Assembly (NCBI GenBank): GCA_964361885.1
Contig: CAYICL010000006.1
Span: 1 to 25,467 of the forward strand
Direction: 5' to 3'
Length of the DNA stretch: 25,467 nt
Origin: CAYICL01 sp964361885
GTDB lineage: Bacteria > Patescibacteriota > Microgenomatia > UBA1400 > CG1-02-47-37
Positions 1 to 7,629 of the stretch are shown here, in pieces. Numbering within the stretch: position 1 is the first letter of the stretch; every line of letters starts with the position of its first letter. Both the position numbers and the translations under genes were made by a program. The notes beneath the pieces are model-generated. The model searched no databases and was not told the origin of the DNA. It saw nothing but the letters and a program-made list of their open reading frames with translations.

Positions 1-1602
1 GCATTTAATCTTGACATAATCAATCCATGGTTTGTGGGGGGTATGGCCAGCAAAACGGTCCCAACCGGAAACTGCTTTTTGTTTTAACTCCTCCTGACTG
101 CCGATGACTTCAAAAGAACGGCAGTGGGGACATTCATAAATAGGCAAAGCCAGACCCCAGAAACGGTTTTTCTTGGAGATCAACCAGTCATGCATGTTGT
201 TAAGCCAGTCCAGCTCACGCTCCAGGCCGAATTCGGGAATCCAGCGGATGTTTTTGGTAATTTTAATAAGCTGCTGGCGTAAAGTGCGGTTTTTTTTATC
301 GGTCGGGTCAGGTTTGTCCATAGCCAAATAAAACTCGTCAGTGACTTTCCAGACCAGCTCGGTTTTACAGCGCCAGCAGGCCGGATAACGGTGAGAGTAG
401 TCATGGATTTTGTAAATCCAGTTTTTGGCAAGATAGTCAAAGATAATTTCCGGATGGGTTTTGGCATTTTTACCGGATAAAGAACCAAAGCCGTCAAAAT
501 AGTCGGCATTGTCCTTAATAACCGGGATTAAAGGCAGTTTTAGGATCTGCCCGAGCTGATAATCCTCGGTACCGGCAGAAACCGCGGTATGAATCAGGCC
601 AGTGCCTTCTGTCTTACTGATAGGCATGATTAAAGGATCGGTAGGAATAACAGTGTGAAAGGTGTCAGGGTTGGCGGTTTTGACTTTGGCTACGGCCGGC
701 AAGTCATCAAATGGACCAGTGTATTTTAAACCAACTAAAACCTTGCCTTTAACGGTTTTAATTATCTTTTTCAAGTCAGCTCCTAAGACGGATTTAACCA
801 ATGGCTGAAGCAGCCAATAACGCTGGCCTGACTTAAGTTCAACTAGACTGTAGTTAAGAGTCTGGTCAACTGCGACAGCAATATTTGCAGGTAATGTCCA
901 GGGCGTGGTGGTCCAAACTAAAAGAGATTCGCTGGCCTGATTAATCAAAGGCAAAGTAAAGTAAATAGCCTTATGAGTGACCTGTTTGTAATCCTCGGTC
1001 AGCATCTCGTGCTGGGAGATAGCGGTTTCACAACGGGGACACCAGGGAACCGAGTCATGGCCTTTATAAAGCCAGCCGCGCTGATGACAGACCTTTAAAA
1101 AGTTCCAGACGGCATAGTTGTTGGCATCGGACATGGTAAAGTAGGAGTTGTCCCAGTCCATCCACATGCCTAGCCGCTGGCTTTGGCGGGTTTGGATCTC
1201 AGAGTACTGGTTGACCCAAGCTTTACACTGATTGACAAAGTTTTCCACGCCGTACTTTTGAATGTCTTTTTTGGATTTGAAACCAAGATGTTTTTCTACT
1301 TCAACTTCAACCCATAAGCCCTGACAGTCAAAACCATTCTGATAGCGTTGACGATAGCCTTTCATGGTCATGTAACGCTGCCAGAGATCTTTGTAGGTCC
1401 GGCCCCGGGCATGATGGACGCCCATGGGGTTATTGGCAGTGATCGGACCGTCCAAAAAGGAAAATTTTTTCTTTGATTTGGAGTTTTTGTCTAAATACTT
1501 TTTAACAATCCCTTTTTGATCCCAGTCTTTTAAAAGCCGTTCTTCCAAAGCGACAAAGTCCGGCATTGATGGTTCATCTTTAAAAAAAGTTTTTTTATTC
1601 AT
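1..1602 (-). CDS. ileS: Isoleucyl-tRNA synthetase, N-terminal part (runs off left edge)
   Basis: Charges tRNA-Ile with isoleucine in the cytoplasm. The first 534 codons are present and open throughout; the C-terminus, including the KMSKS loop and anticodon-binding domain, lies outside the window. Residues 56-75 hold the class I signature region in the variant form NNPMGVHH followed by GRTYKD, and residues 90-104 read GFDCQGLWVEVEVEK. A zinc-knuckle CPRC follows at about 188-191. The editing (CP1) domain opens near residue 229 with VWTTTPWTLPANIAVAV. A second CPHC pair lies near the truncated end. The GVHH form of the HIGH motif belongs to a known bacterial IleRS subfamily (from memory). The start ATG at 1602 has no Shine-Dalgarno; the in-frame Met 13 codons later has none either, so the start is uncertain. 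The gene sits 71 bases downstream of an unknown gene, with an intrinsic terminator between them, so it is probably transcribed separately. Confidence 0.95.
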   Translation of the reverse strand, partial: MNKKTFFKDEPSMPDFVALEERLLKDWDQKGIVKKYLDKNSKSKKKFSFLDGPITANNPMGVHHARGRTYKDLWQRYMTMKGYRQRYQNGFDCQGLWVEVEVEKHLGFKSKKDIQKYGVENFVNQCKAWVNQYSEIQTRQSQRLGMWMDWDNSYFTMSDANNYAVWNFLKVCHQRGWLYKGHDSVPWCPRCETAISQHEMLTEDYKQVTHKAIYFTLPLINQASESLLVWTTTPWTLPANIAVAVDQTLNYSLVELKSGQRYWLLQPLVKSVLGADLKKIIKTVKGKVLVGLKYTGPFDDLPAVAKVKTANPDTFHTVIPTDPLIMPISKTEGTGLIHTAVSAGTEDYQLGQILKLPLIPVIKDNADYFDGFGSLSGKNAKTHPEIIFDYLAKNWIYKIHDYSHRYPACWRCKTELVWKVTDEFYLAMDKPDPTDKKNRTLRQQLIKITKNIRWIPEFGLERELDWLNNMHDWLISKKNRFWGLALPIYECPHCRSFEVIGSQEELKQKAVSGWDRFAGHTPHKPWIDYVKIKC

Positions 1603-1608
1603 AGCTTT

Positions 1609-1614
1609 ATGATA
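1609..1614 (-). promoter_or_regulatory. Possible -10 element of ileS (leaderless start)
   Basis: On the minus strand a TATCAT hexamer ends 6 nt before the ileS ATG, just after the T-run of the terminator. A transcript from it would begin at or next to the start codon. No good -35 is visible at normal spacing (GCCACA at 17 nt). The argument is positional: the terminator ends only 14 nt before the ATG, so any separate ileS promoter must sit in or over it. Confidence 0.25.
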
Positions 1615-1616
1615 AC

Positions 1617-1639
1617 AAAAAAATCGCCTACTGTGGCGA
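1617..1639 (-). terminator. Rho-independent terminator at the end of the minus-strand cluster
   Basis: On the minus strand the sequence reads TCGCC, a six-base ACAGTA loop, GGCGA, then seven T residues. The 5-bp GC-rich stem directly followed by a T-run is a classical intrinsic terminator. It lies 34 bases after the stop of the unknown 158-aa gene and 14 bases before the ileS ATG, so it should end the transcript coming from ftsZ and the unknown gene. Confidence 0.8.
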
Positions 1640-1673
1640 CTTGATGCGGTAACAATCTCTTTTTTATAAGGGA

Positions 1674-2150
1674 TTAGCTACCGCTAGATTGAATATTTGA
1701 TCGGGCTTTTTGAGTTTCTATGCCTAATCTAAAAGCTCCAACCACGTGCTCTGCTTCGCGGAATTCACGTTGAGATTCTAAATCAGTAGAGATACTTAGA
1801 CAACACAAGTCAAGAAGAGTTTCAATCTTAGCAAGTTGTTCCGTTGGTAAATTAGAAAGCATTAATACCGGCTCAATACTAATCAAGTAAGGAACAACAT
1901 CAGCCGGATGCGTGTTTAATTTTAGTCCGTGTACACCATTAAGAATTTGATTTTTTATTTCTTGATCACCTTGCCAAGATTTCACTTGTCTTATAGCCCA
2001 GGCGCCTAATTTCTTCCGTGCTTCACCTCTTTCCCTTCTGCCGTCACTTTCCGGATCAAAAGCAACGTCTAGATCAACTACCGGCCAATCGTCAGTTCTA
2101 ATTTCTCTTACTCGAGTATTAGGATTGTAAGGACTAATTGTTTCAGCCAT
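1674..2150 (-). CDS. Unknown protein, 158 aa, downstream of ftsZ
   Basis: I do not recognise this protein. It has no signal peptide, membrane segment or cysteine-pair motif. The first 50 residues are polar and charged (DDWPVVDLDVAFDPESDGRRERGEARKK), the middle (about 55-125) is amphipathic and probably helical, and the tail is serine-rich (SSGS). It contains a CC pair near residues 115-116. The ORF is supported by a very good promoter immediately upstream (TTGACA, 17 nt, TAAAAT) and a terminator immediately downstream, so it looks like a one-gene transcription unit between ftsZ and ileS. The predicted transcript would start only about 5 nt before the ATG, and there is no Shine-Dalgarno. Position after ftsZ gives at most a weak hint of a role in division. 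It is soluble by prediction. Confidence 0.7.
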   Translation of the reverse strand: MAETISPYNPNTRVREIRTDDWPVVDLDVAFDPESDGRRERGEARKKLGAWAIRQVKSWQGDQEIKNQILNGVHGLKLNTHPADVVPYLISIEPVLMLSNLPTEQLAKIETLLDLCCLSISTDLESQREFREAEHVVGAFRLGIETQKARSNIQSSGS

Positions 2151-2162
2151 AAAACAGATTGG

Positions 2163-2191
2163 ATTTTAATACTTTTATAGGCTTTTGTCAA
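2163..2191 (-). promoter_or_regulatory. Strong sigma-70-type promoter for the 158-aa unknown gene
   Basis: On the minus strand the -35 TTGACA (2186-2191) matches consensus 6/6, the spacer is exactly 17 nt, and the -10 TAAAAT (2163-2168) matches 5/6. The expected start site lies near 2155-2157, only about 5-7 nt before the ATG at 2150, which leaves no room for a normal ribosome-binding site. This is the best promoter in the window. Confidence 0.8.
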
Positions 2192-2202
2192 ATTTATCTG
2201 CC

Positions 2203-2220
2203 TTCCACTCCGGAGTGGAA
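2203..2220. repeat. Perfect 18-bp palindrome between ftsZ and the unknown gene
   Basis: TTCCACTCCGGAGTGGAA is a perfect palindrome lying 12 nt after the ftsZ stop codon and 11 nt upstream of the -35 of the next promoter. As RNA it can form a 7-bp stem with a CCGG loop. On the minus strand no T-run follows, so it is not a canonical terminator for ftsZ. On the plus strand TGTTTTT follows, so it could stop antisense transcription. It could equally be an operator for the promoter beside it. I see no second copy in the window. Confidence 0.6.
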
Positions 2221-2232
2221 TGTTTTTATAAT

Positions 2233-3333
2233 TTATCTTCCCTGGCGCAAGAAAGCAGGAATATCAAACTCATCAGATTCTTCTTCGGTGACTTCGCTTA
2301 ATTTTTCTGAAACAACCGTGGGAGCATGGATTTGAGAAGCAACCGGGCGGGCGGAAAGTTCTCTCAAGCGCTGCCGGGTTTCGTCAAAACCAGTGGCAAT
2401 GACAGTAATTTTGATTTGATCAATCAAGGTTTTATCAATAGTCGCTCCAAAAATTATGTTTGCGTCTGCATCAGCCGAGCGGGCAATGATTTCCGAAGCT
2501 TGGTTAACTTCAGACATGGTGATATCAGGACCACCAACTATATTAAAAAGCAAACCTTTGGCGCCTTCAATTGAAGTTTCCAGCAAGGGAGAAGAGATGG
2601 CGGTTCTGGCGGCTGTTTGGGCCCGGTTTTCACCCACGCCGCTGCCAATGCCCATTAAAGCGGTGCCGGCGTCCTGCATGATGGTTTTAACGTCAGCAAA
2701 ATCAACGTTAATTAAGCCGGTGTTGGTAATTAAGTCAGAAATTCCCTGAACTCCCTGCATTAAAACTCCGTCAGCCATCTTAAAAGCTTCAATTAGAGTT
2801 AAGTTTTTATCAATCACATCCATTAGTCTTTGATTGGGCACCACAATTAAGGTATCAACCTTACCTTTAAGGTTTTCCACGCCTTCATCGGCGACGACCA
2901 TGCGCCTGGTGCCTTCGAATAAAAAGGGTTTGGTAACCACAGCCACAGTTAAAGCGCCTGATTCTTTAGCCACTTCAGCAATAATCGGGGTAGCGCCGGT
3001 GCCGGTGCCGCCGCCCATACCACAGGTGATAAAAATCATGTCAGAATCAAACAGCAGTTCCTGAAGTTTTTCTTTGGATTCTTCGGCAGCCTCCTTGCCG
3101 ATTTTAGGATCAGAGCCTGAACCTAAACCTCGGGTGAGTTTGTCACCAATTTGAATCTTAGTATCGGCTTGGCAGGCTAATAAAACCTGGACATCGGTAT
3201 TAATGGCCACAAATTCAACCCCTTTGATTTGATTGGAATTAACCATGGTATTGATGGCATTATTACCGCCGCCGCCGACACCGAGAACTTTGATTTTGGC
3301 AAAAGTTTTAAGATCTGGTTTAACTAAAGCCAT
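2233..3333 (-). CDS. ftsZ: Cell division protein FtsZ
   Basis: Tubulin-like GTPase that polymerises at mid-cell into the Z-ring and recruits the divisome. At 366 aa it has normal length. The GTP-binding core begins at residue 14, with GGGNNA at 21-26, the tubulin signature GGGTGTG at 107-113 and the T7 catalytic loop NVDFADV at 209-215. A short linker (about 330-353) leads to the C-terminal peptide [13 protein letters not shown] (354-366), which closely resembles the E. coli FtsZ tail that binds FtsA and ZipA. This fits with ftsA next door. The gap to ftsA is 82 bases, one of the largest in the cluster, and contains a 7-bp inverted repeat but no promoter I find convincing and no Shine-Dalgarno (TTGTCCTT before the ATG). 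The next gene downstream has its own promoter. Confidence 0.98.
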   Translation of the reverse strand: MALVKPDLKTFAKIKVLGVGGGGNNAINTMVNSNQIKGVEFVAINTDVQVLLACQADTKIQIGDKLTRGLGSGSDPKIGKEAAEESKEKLQELLFDSDMIFITCGMGGGTGTGATPIIAEVAKESGALTVAVVTKPFLFEGTRRMVVADEGVENLKGKVDTLIVVPNQRLMDVIDKNLTLIEAFKMADGVLMQGVQGISDLITNTGLINVDFADVKTIMQDAGTALMGIGSGVGENRAQTAARTAISSPLLETSIEGAKGLLFNIVGGPDITMSEVNQASEIIARSADADANIIFGATIDKTLIDQIKITVIATGFDETRQRLRELSARPVASQIHAPTVVSEKLSEVTEEESDEFDIPAFLRQGR

Positions 3334-3366
3334 AAGGACAATTTATTTAATTAAAGTCGGGCAGAA

Positions 3367-3389
3367 GTTTAATGGACAGAAGATTAAAC
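3367..3389. repeat. Inverted repeat in the ftsA-ftsZ gap
   Basis: GTTTAAT and ATTAAAC (7-bp arms) are separated by 9 nt, about 35 nt upstream of the ftsZ ATG. It is AT-rich and lacks a T-run on the minus strand, so it is not a terminator. It could be an operator or a weak hairpin in the ftsA-ftsZ mRNA. Chance occurrence is possible. Confidence 0.35.
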
Positions 3390-3415
3390 AAGACTAGAAT
3401 AGCGTATTTTTTCAA

Positions 3416-4693
3416 TTAGGGCAAGAAGGACTTAATTAATTTAACTCCTTTATCTAAAACTCCTTTGACGGGAATTTTATTAACAAATTTTCCCATGATT
3501 TTAAAGGGGGAGTCGGACTTAACACCTTTAAAATTCTTATGACCGTATTCAATTAAGCCCCAAGAAGTGGCAAAAGCCGGAGATTTGATTTCATCAATTA
3601 AACCGGTTAAGCCCTTGGGGTAACCGATACGAACAGGTAAAGATAAGGTGCGTTTACAAGAAGTAGCCAAACCTTCAGTTAAGGCTCCACCGCCGGTAAC
3701 GACAATGCCGGCCGGAGTAACACCGCCAAAGCCTGATTTTTTCAGCTCTTCAGCGACCATACCAAAGATTTCGTTTAAGCGGGGCCGCATAATGCCTTCA
3801 ACCAAGGTTTTTCGGGACAATTTACCGACTTCTTCACCCAAGTTTAATTTTTTGGAATCCAGTTCGTCGTCATCGTCGTCAGTTTCTGAAGTGACTGATT
3901 TAGCTTTAGATAAAGCAATTTTAATTTTTTCGGCAGTTTCCAGACTGACCCTTAGACCAATCGCTAAGTCATTGGTAATGTTTTTGGCTCCGACCGGCAA
4001 AACCGAGGAGAAAGACAAGGCACCTTCAACAAAAACGGCAATAGAAGTACTCCCGCCGCCAAGATCAATTAAAACCACCCCCAGTTCTTTTTCGGTTGGT
4101 GACAGGACGGCTTCGGCACTAACTAAACCGGAAAAAGCCAAACTATCGATTTCAATACCAATCTCGGAAACGCATTTACTGATATTTTTCATGGCTGTCG
4201 AAGATCCGGTAATGATGTGAGTCTCGGATTCGAGGCGGACACCGCTCATACCGACCGGGTCTTTAACTCCCTCCTGAGAATCGACCTTAAAATCTCTTGG
4301 GATAACATGAAGAATATCGCGGGAGGAGGGCAAAGAAACTGCCCGGGCCGCTTCAATTACCCGGGCCACGTCATGATCGCTGATTTCGCCTTCCGGTTCG
4401 GCCACAGCGACGACACCTTTAGAGTTTAATGACTCAATATGAGATCCGGAAATTGAAGCCAAGCAGGAAGAGATAGAATAACCGGCCATGCGTTCGGCGG
4501 CTTCAACCGACTGGGTAATGGATTCAATGGCTTCATCAATATCAACAATTTGACTTTTTCTTAAACCCTTGGCCGGTTCATTAGCCACACCGACAATACT
4601 GATTTTCTCCCGATCTTCACTTAAGGTAGCAATAAGGGTAGTAATTTTGGTAGTGCCGATGTCAATGGCGGAAATGATTTGATTTTTTGGCAT
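3416..4693 (-). CDS. ftsA: Cell division protein FtsA
   Basis: Actin-like ATPase that tethers FtsZ filaments to the membrane and passes the signal to FtsQ/FtsW-type proteins. It is 425 aa, normal for the family. The first phosphate motif AIDIGTTKI is at 9-17; the 1C subdomain follows (about 85-165); the second phosphate motif is LIDLGGGST (208-216); and the adenosine motif VVTGGGALTEG is at 331-341. The C-terminal 15 residues (GVLDKGVKLIKSFLP) form the expected amphipathic membrane-targeting helix, joined to the core by a lysine-rich linker. An unusual acidic run, TDDDDDELD, occupies residues 271-279 and is encoded by a GAC/GAT trinucleotide run. The gene begins 2 nt after the ftsQ stop without a Shine-Dalgarno, which suggests translational coupling. 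Confidence 0.97.
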   Translation of the reverse strand: MPKNQIISAIDIGTTKITTLIATLSEDREKISIVGVANEPAKGLRKSQIVDIDEAIESITQSVEAAERMAGYSISSCLASISGSHIESLNSKGVVAVAEPEGEISDHDVARVIEAARAVSLPSSRDILHVIPRDFKVDSQEGVKDPVGMSGVRLESETHIITGSSTAMKNISKCVSEIGIEIDSLAFSGLVSAEAVLSPTEKELGVVLIDLGGGSTSIAVFVEGALSFSSVLPVGAKNITNDLAIGLRVSLETAEKIKIALSKAKSVTSETDDDDDELDSKKLNLGEEVGKLSRKTLVEGIMRPRLNEIFGMVAEELKKSGFGGVTPAGIVVTGGGALTEGLATSCKRTLSLPVRIGYPKGLTGLIDEIKSPAFATSWGLIEYGHKNFKGVKSDSPFKIMGKFVNKIPVKGVLDKGVKLIKSFLP

Positions 4694-4695
4694 GA

Positions 4696-5451
4696 TTAAA
4701 AGGTTAAGATTGGTTTATCAAATCTTAAATCTATTTTTGTAGGCAAACCTTCCTCTATTTTAAAGCCCGACAAGATGTATTGTAAAGAGGCAACACTTTG
4801 AGTAAAGTCTTTAGCTGGATTTAAAACAGCATAAGGTCCGGCGGTAGTTTTGATGATATAGGTATTAGAGTCAAGCCAAGCTAAAGAAGTAAAGCTGACA
4901 AAATGTGACTGGAGGGTAACGATAAGCAGAGCTAAGGCTTTGGATAATTCATTTTGGCCAAGCATTAAATCAAGATTGCCGGGTAAAGAAATAAGAGGTA
5001 ATTGAGTATTTATTTGATCGGTTTGAGTAAAAATATCGCCGTTTTTATCAAGCAAAAAAATGGCTGAAGTTAATTCGCCCGATAAACTGGCTGATTGAGT
5101 GCTGTCTAATCCGGAAAAATCTAAGTGATCGGTTTTAACAATTTGAGCTATTGCCAGGCGGCGTTTGAGGTTAATGGCCAGGTTGTCCGGTAAGCGTTTG
5201 TTAAACTTAATATCCGTCAGGCTTAAGTCAAAAGTTAAAAACTGGTTGATAACTGTTTTATGATTTAATTTAAAAATGTTCTGGCCGTGGAGACTGACCA
5301 AGATCGGTTCAAAAGCTAAGGGGCAAGGATAGCCATCCAAAGAGCAGGTAACTTTTTTAATAGTAAAAAAATTGATCTGACTGAATAAAACAGCCATGCC
5401 GATCAAAGCCGCGGCCGGCAAAAGCGGCCATAGTTTAAGTTTATTGATCAT
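4696..5451 (-). CDS. ftsQ: Cell division protein FtsQ/DivIB
   Basis: Single-pass membrane protein linking the cytoplasmic Z-ring to outer septal synthesis enzymes. The protein is 251 aa: a short basic N-terminus, one transmembrane helix at about 8-28, then a POTRA-like region (about 29-105) and a beta domain ending in LPTKIDLRFDKPIL (236-249), which matches the conserved IDLRF-type terminal strand of FtsQ. The extracytoplasmic part carries two cysteines (36 and 43) that could form a disulfide. Overall identity to model FtsQ proteins is low, so the call rests on topology, the terminal motif and position between murG and ftsA. Its start overlaps the end of murG by 11 nt and no Shine-Dalgarno is visible. 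Confidence 0.88.
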   Translation of the reverse strand: MINKLKLWPLLPAAALIGMAVLFSQINFFTIKKVTCSLDGYPCPLAFEPILVSLHGQNIFKLNHKTVINQFLTFDLSLTDIKFNKRLPDNLAINLKRRLAIAQIVKTDHLDFSGLDSTQSASLSGELTSAIFLLDKNGDIFTQTDQINTQLPLISLPGNLDLMLGQNELSKALALLIVTLQSHFVSFTSLAWLDSNTYIIKTTAGPYAVLNPAKDFTQSVASLQYILSGFKIEEGLPTKIDLRFDKPILTF

Positions 5452-6526
5452 GACTGACAGAATCTATAAGCCGATAAAGATTTAATGAGGCATTGGCAAT
5501 TAAGCTTAAGTCCAGCTTAAATTTAGGCTTGGCCGGTAAAGAAGCAAAAGCAGCGCTGATGGCTTTTAATATAGAGGCTTGAGTCAATTGGGTTTGAGGC
5601 AAGACTATAGCCAAACCCAAATTTTGCAGCCAACGGGCATTGGTTAATTGCTCGTTTTTTTGCGTATGAGATAAAGGAATTAAGATAGCTGGTTTGGATA
5701 AATAGGCCAGTTCGGTAATGGTATTGATTCCGGCTCTGCCAATAACTAAGTCGCAAGTGGTTAAAATTTTAGCTACTTGACTGCTTGAAAACCAAGGTTG
5801 GAGTTGATAACGAGCTTGTAGATTTTTAGGCAGACCGGCTTGAAGCTGAAGCTGTTGCTGCCAGTGTTTATCAGACTGGTTTAAACCAAATTGGTGGATT
5901 ACTTGATATTTTTTCAGCAACCTAAGAATAATCGGGTTTAAAACCCGGTTAATAGTCAGACTGCCTTGGCTGCCGCCGGTGATATAGATGGTTTTAAAAG
6001 CATTGAAGTTGGGCTGGTTTTTGGTTTGAATAATTTCCGGTCTTATCGGGTTACCGGTGAGAAAGGTTTTACTTGAGGGAAAATAGTTTAAACTTTGAGG
6101 CCAGGAAACTGCAATCCGAGTAGCCAGCCGACCGGTGAGTTTACTGGTTAAACCGGCAGCCAAAGTTTGTTCGTGGATAATCAGGGGAATTTTTAATAAT
6201 TTGGCGGCCAAGCAGACAGGCAAGGCCACAAAACCGCCAAAACTGACTACGACTCGAGGTTGATACTGGTTAAGAAAGTAGATCGATTGTAAAAAACCCA
6301 GAGGAAATTTGATCAAACTTAAGACAGAAATAAATAAATTATGACGTTTAAGTTTGTTGGTAATAATTTTAACCGGCTTAATATGATAAGGCTGGAGAAT
6401 AGATCTTTCGACTTGATTGTCGCGGCCAAAGTAAATAATTGACCAATGGTTTTTTTTCAATAAATTGATCAAAGCCAAAGACGGAGTCAAATGGGCGCCG
6501 GTTAAACAAATAATTTTTTTAGTCAT
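5441..6526 (-). CDS. murG: UDP-GlcNAc:lipid I transferase MurG
   Basis: Peripheral membrane GT-B glycosyltransferase that adds GlcNAc to lipid I to make lipid II. It has 361 aa, normal length. Landmarks are HEQ followed by AGLTSKL (118-130), TGNPIRPEI (157-165), the G-loop GGSQGS (184-189), the RAGINTITEL motif (264-273) and KNEQLTNARWL (290-300) for the UDP-GlcNAc site. The N-terminal loop, usually GGTGGH, has decayed to CLTGAHLTP (7-15), keeping the TG and His. Hydrophobic stretches near 66-90 and 95-115 probably mediate membrane contact. The ATG overlaps the ftsW stop (ATGA), so translation is probably coupled to ftsW. Confidence 0.95.
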   Translation of the reverse strand: MTKKIICLTGAHLTPSLALINLLKKNHWSIIYFGRDNQVERSILQPYHIKPVKIITNKLKRHNLFISVLSLIKFPLGFLQSIYFLNQYQPRVVVSFGGFVALPVCLAAKLLKIPLIIHEQTLAAGLTSKLTGRLATRIAVSWPQSLNYFPSSKTFLTGNPIRPEIIQTKNQPNFNAFKTIYITGGSQGSLTINRVLNPIILRLLKKYQVIHQFGLNQSDKHWQQQLQLQAGLPKNLQARYQLQPWFSSSQVAKILTTCDLVIGRAGINTITELAYLSKPAILIPLSHTQKNEQLTNARWLQNLGLAIVLPQTQLTQASILKAISAAFASLPAKPKFKLDLSLIANASLNLYRLIDSVSHDQ

Positions 6527-7629
6527 GAAGTTTTTTTAGGATTGAGTTGAAACCTGGAAATATTTAATAACAGACCAACCGCTGCCAGCGTAACGATGAG
6601 AGACGAACCTCCATAAGAAATAAAAGGCAAAGGGACACCGGTTAAAGGCAGTAAAGCCAACATCGCCGCCAAATTAATTACGGCCTGGATACCGATCCAA
6701 CCGGCAATAGCGGCAGCGAGTAAGCGGCTAAAACTATCCGGAGCCAAGCGGGCAATGCGTAAGGCCCGGATAACGATAAAGAAGAGGGCTAGAATAACTA
6801 AACCGGCACCAAAAAAACCAATTTCCTCGGCAATGATAGCAAAGATTGAGTCAGTGGTAACTTGAGGTAAAAATTGGTATTTTTGCCGGGATTGACCTAA
6901 ACCCAATCCCCATAAACCGCCCGAACCGATAGCAATTAAAGCTTGCTTTATATGATAAGAACTGCCTAAAGGATCCCGGGCCGGATTAAAAAAAGTCAAG
7001 AGTCTTTCTTTTCTATAAGCAGAAGTAAAGATTAGGGCCAGACCGGAAAGAATCCCCATAAAACCGAGGCTAATAAGATAAAAAATATTAGCACCGGAAA
7101 TATAGTAGGTTAAAACAGCAGAAAAAATGATGACAATAGCTGTACCCAGGTCAGGTTGAAGCATGACTAAACCCAGGATAAGACCGAGTAAAACCAAATA
7201 AAGCCAGAAAGACCTGTCTTTGGCTAACCAGTTAGCCAGGTAAAGACTTAAAGACAACTTGATTAATTCTGTGGGTTGGAGATTAAAACCAGCTAAATTA
7301 AGCCAACGACGGGCACCTAAAGTGGTCTGGCCTAATCCGGGAATTAAAACAATGATTAATAAAATCAAGCTAACAATTAAAGCCAAGGGGGCAATTTTTT
7401 TAAACCAGTCTAAAGGCAGCTTACTGGTGATAAATAAGGCGATAAAACCAAGAACTGCCCATTGCGATTGGAGCTTTAAAAAATAATATTTGTCATTAAA
7501 AAGCTGATAAGCTTCAACCACGGAAGCATCATAAACCATGAGAATGCCAAATAGAGTGACGGCTAAAGTTAAGGTTAATAAAATTTTATCAACCGGTTTT
7601 CGATTGACGGATTGATGCAGTTTAATCAT
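6523..7629 (-). CDS. ftsW: Septal peptidoglycan glycosyltransferase FtsW (SEDS family)
   Basis: Integral membrane SEDS polymerase that joins lipid II units into glycan strands at the septum. The protein is 368 aa with about ten transmembrane helices. SEDS landmarks are GARRWLNLAG (105-114), LQPTEL (117-122), QPDLGT (158-163), the extracytoplasmic loop with TTDSIFAIIAEE (258-269), whose Asp260 aligns with the catalytic Asp of SEDS polymerases, and the terminal GVPLPFISYGGSS (331-343). Its place among murD, murG, ftsQ and ftsA favours FtsW over RodA. Its class B PBP partner (FtsI) is not in the window. The start overlaps the murD stop by 4 nt (ATGA) and its own stop overlaps murG in the same way. 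Confidence 0.95.
   Translation of the reverse strand: MIKLHQSVNRKPVDKILLTLTLAVTLFGILMVYDASVVEAYQLFNDKYYFLKLQSQWAVLGFIALFITSKLPLDWFKKIAPLALIVSLILLIIVLIPGLGQTTLGARRWLNLAGFNLQPTELIKLSLSLYLANWLAKDRSFWLYLVLLGLILGLVMLQPDLGTAIVIIFSAVLTYYISGANIFYLISLGFMGILSGLALIFTSAYRKERLLTFFNPARDPLGSSYHIKQALIAIGSGGLWGLGLGQSRQKYQFLPQVTTDSIFAIIAEEIGFFGAGLVILALFFIVIRALRIARLAPDSFSRLLAAAIAGWIGIQAVINLAAMLALLPLTGVPLPFISYGGSSLIVTLAAVGLLLNISRFQLNPKKTS

Noticed and set aside
180..509. Minus-strand 109-aa open frame within ileS
   Set aside because: It is an alternate-frame shadow of the conserved IleRS sequence, which is open through the whole region.
1630..1660. T-box-like sequence (TGTTACCGCA on the minus strand) upstream of ileS, next to a terminator
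   Set aside because: It resembles the T-box core TGGnACCGCG at 8 of 10 positions, but the essential TGGN that pairs with the tRNA acceptor end is TGTT. The upstream space for stem I is also occupied by a well-supported coding gene.
2203..2232. Palindrome as the ftsZ terminator
   Set aside because: In the minus-strand direction the hairpin is followed by GGCAGATAAA, not a T-run, so it does not meet the criteria for an intrinsic terminator.
2326..4429. Several plus-strand open frames over ftsZ and ftsA
   Set aside because: They are antisense shadows of strongly conserved genes, with no promoter, start signal or recognisable protein content.
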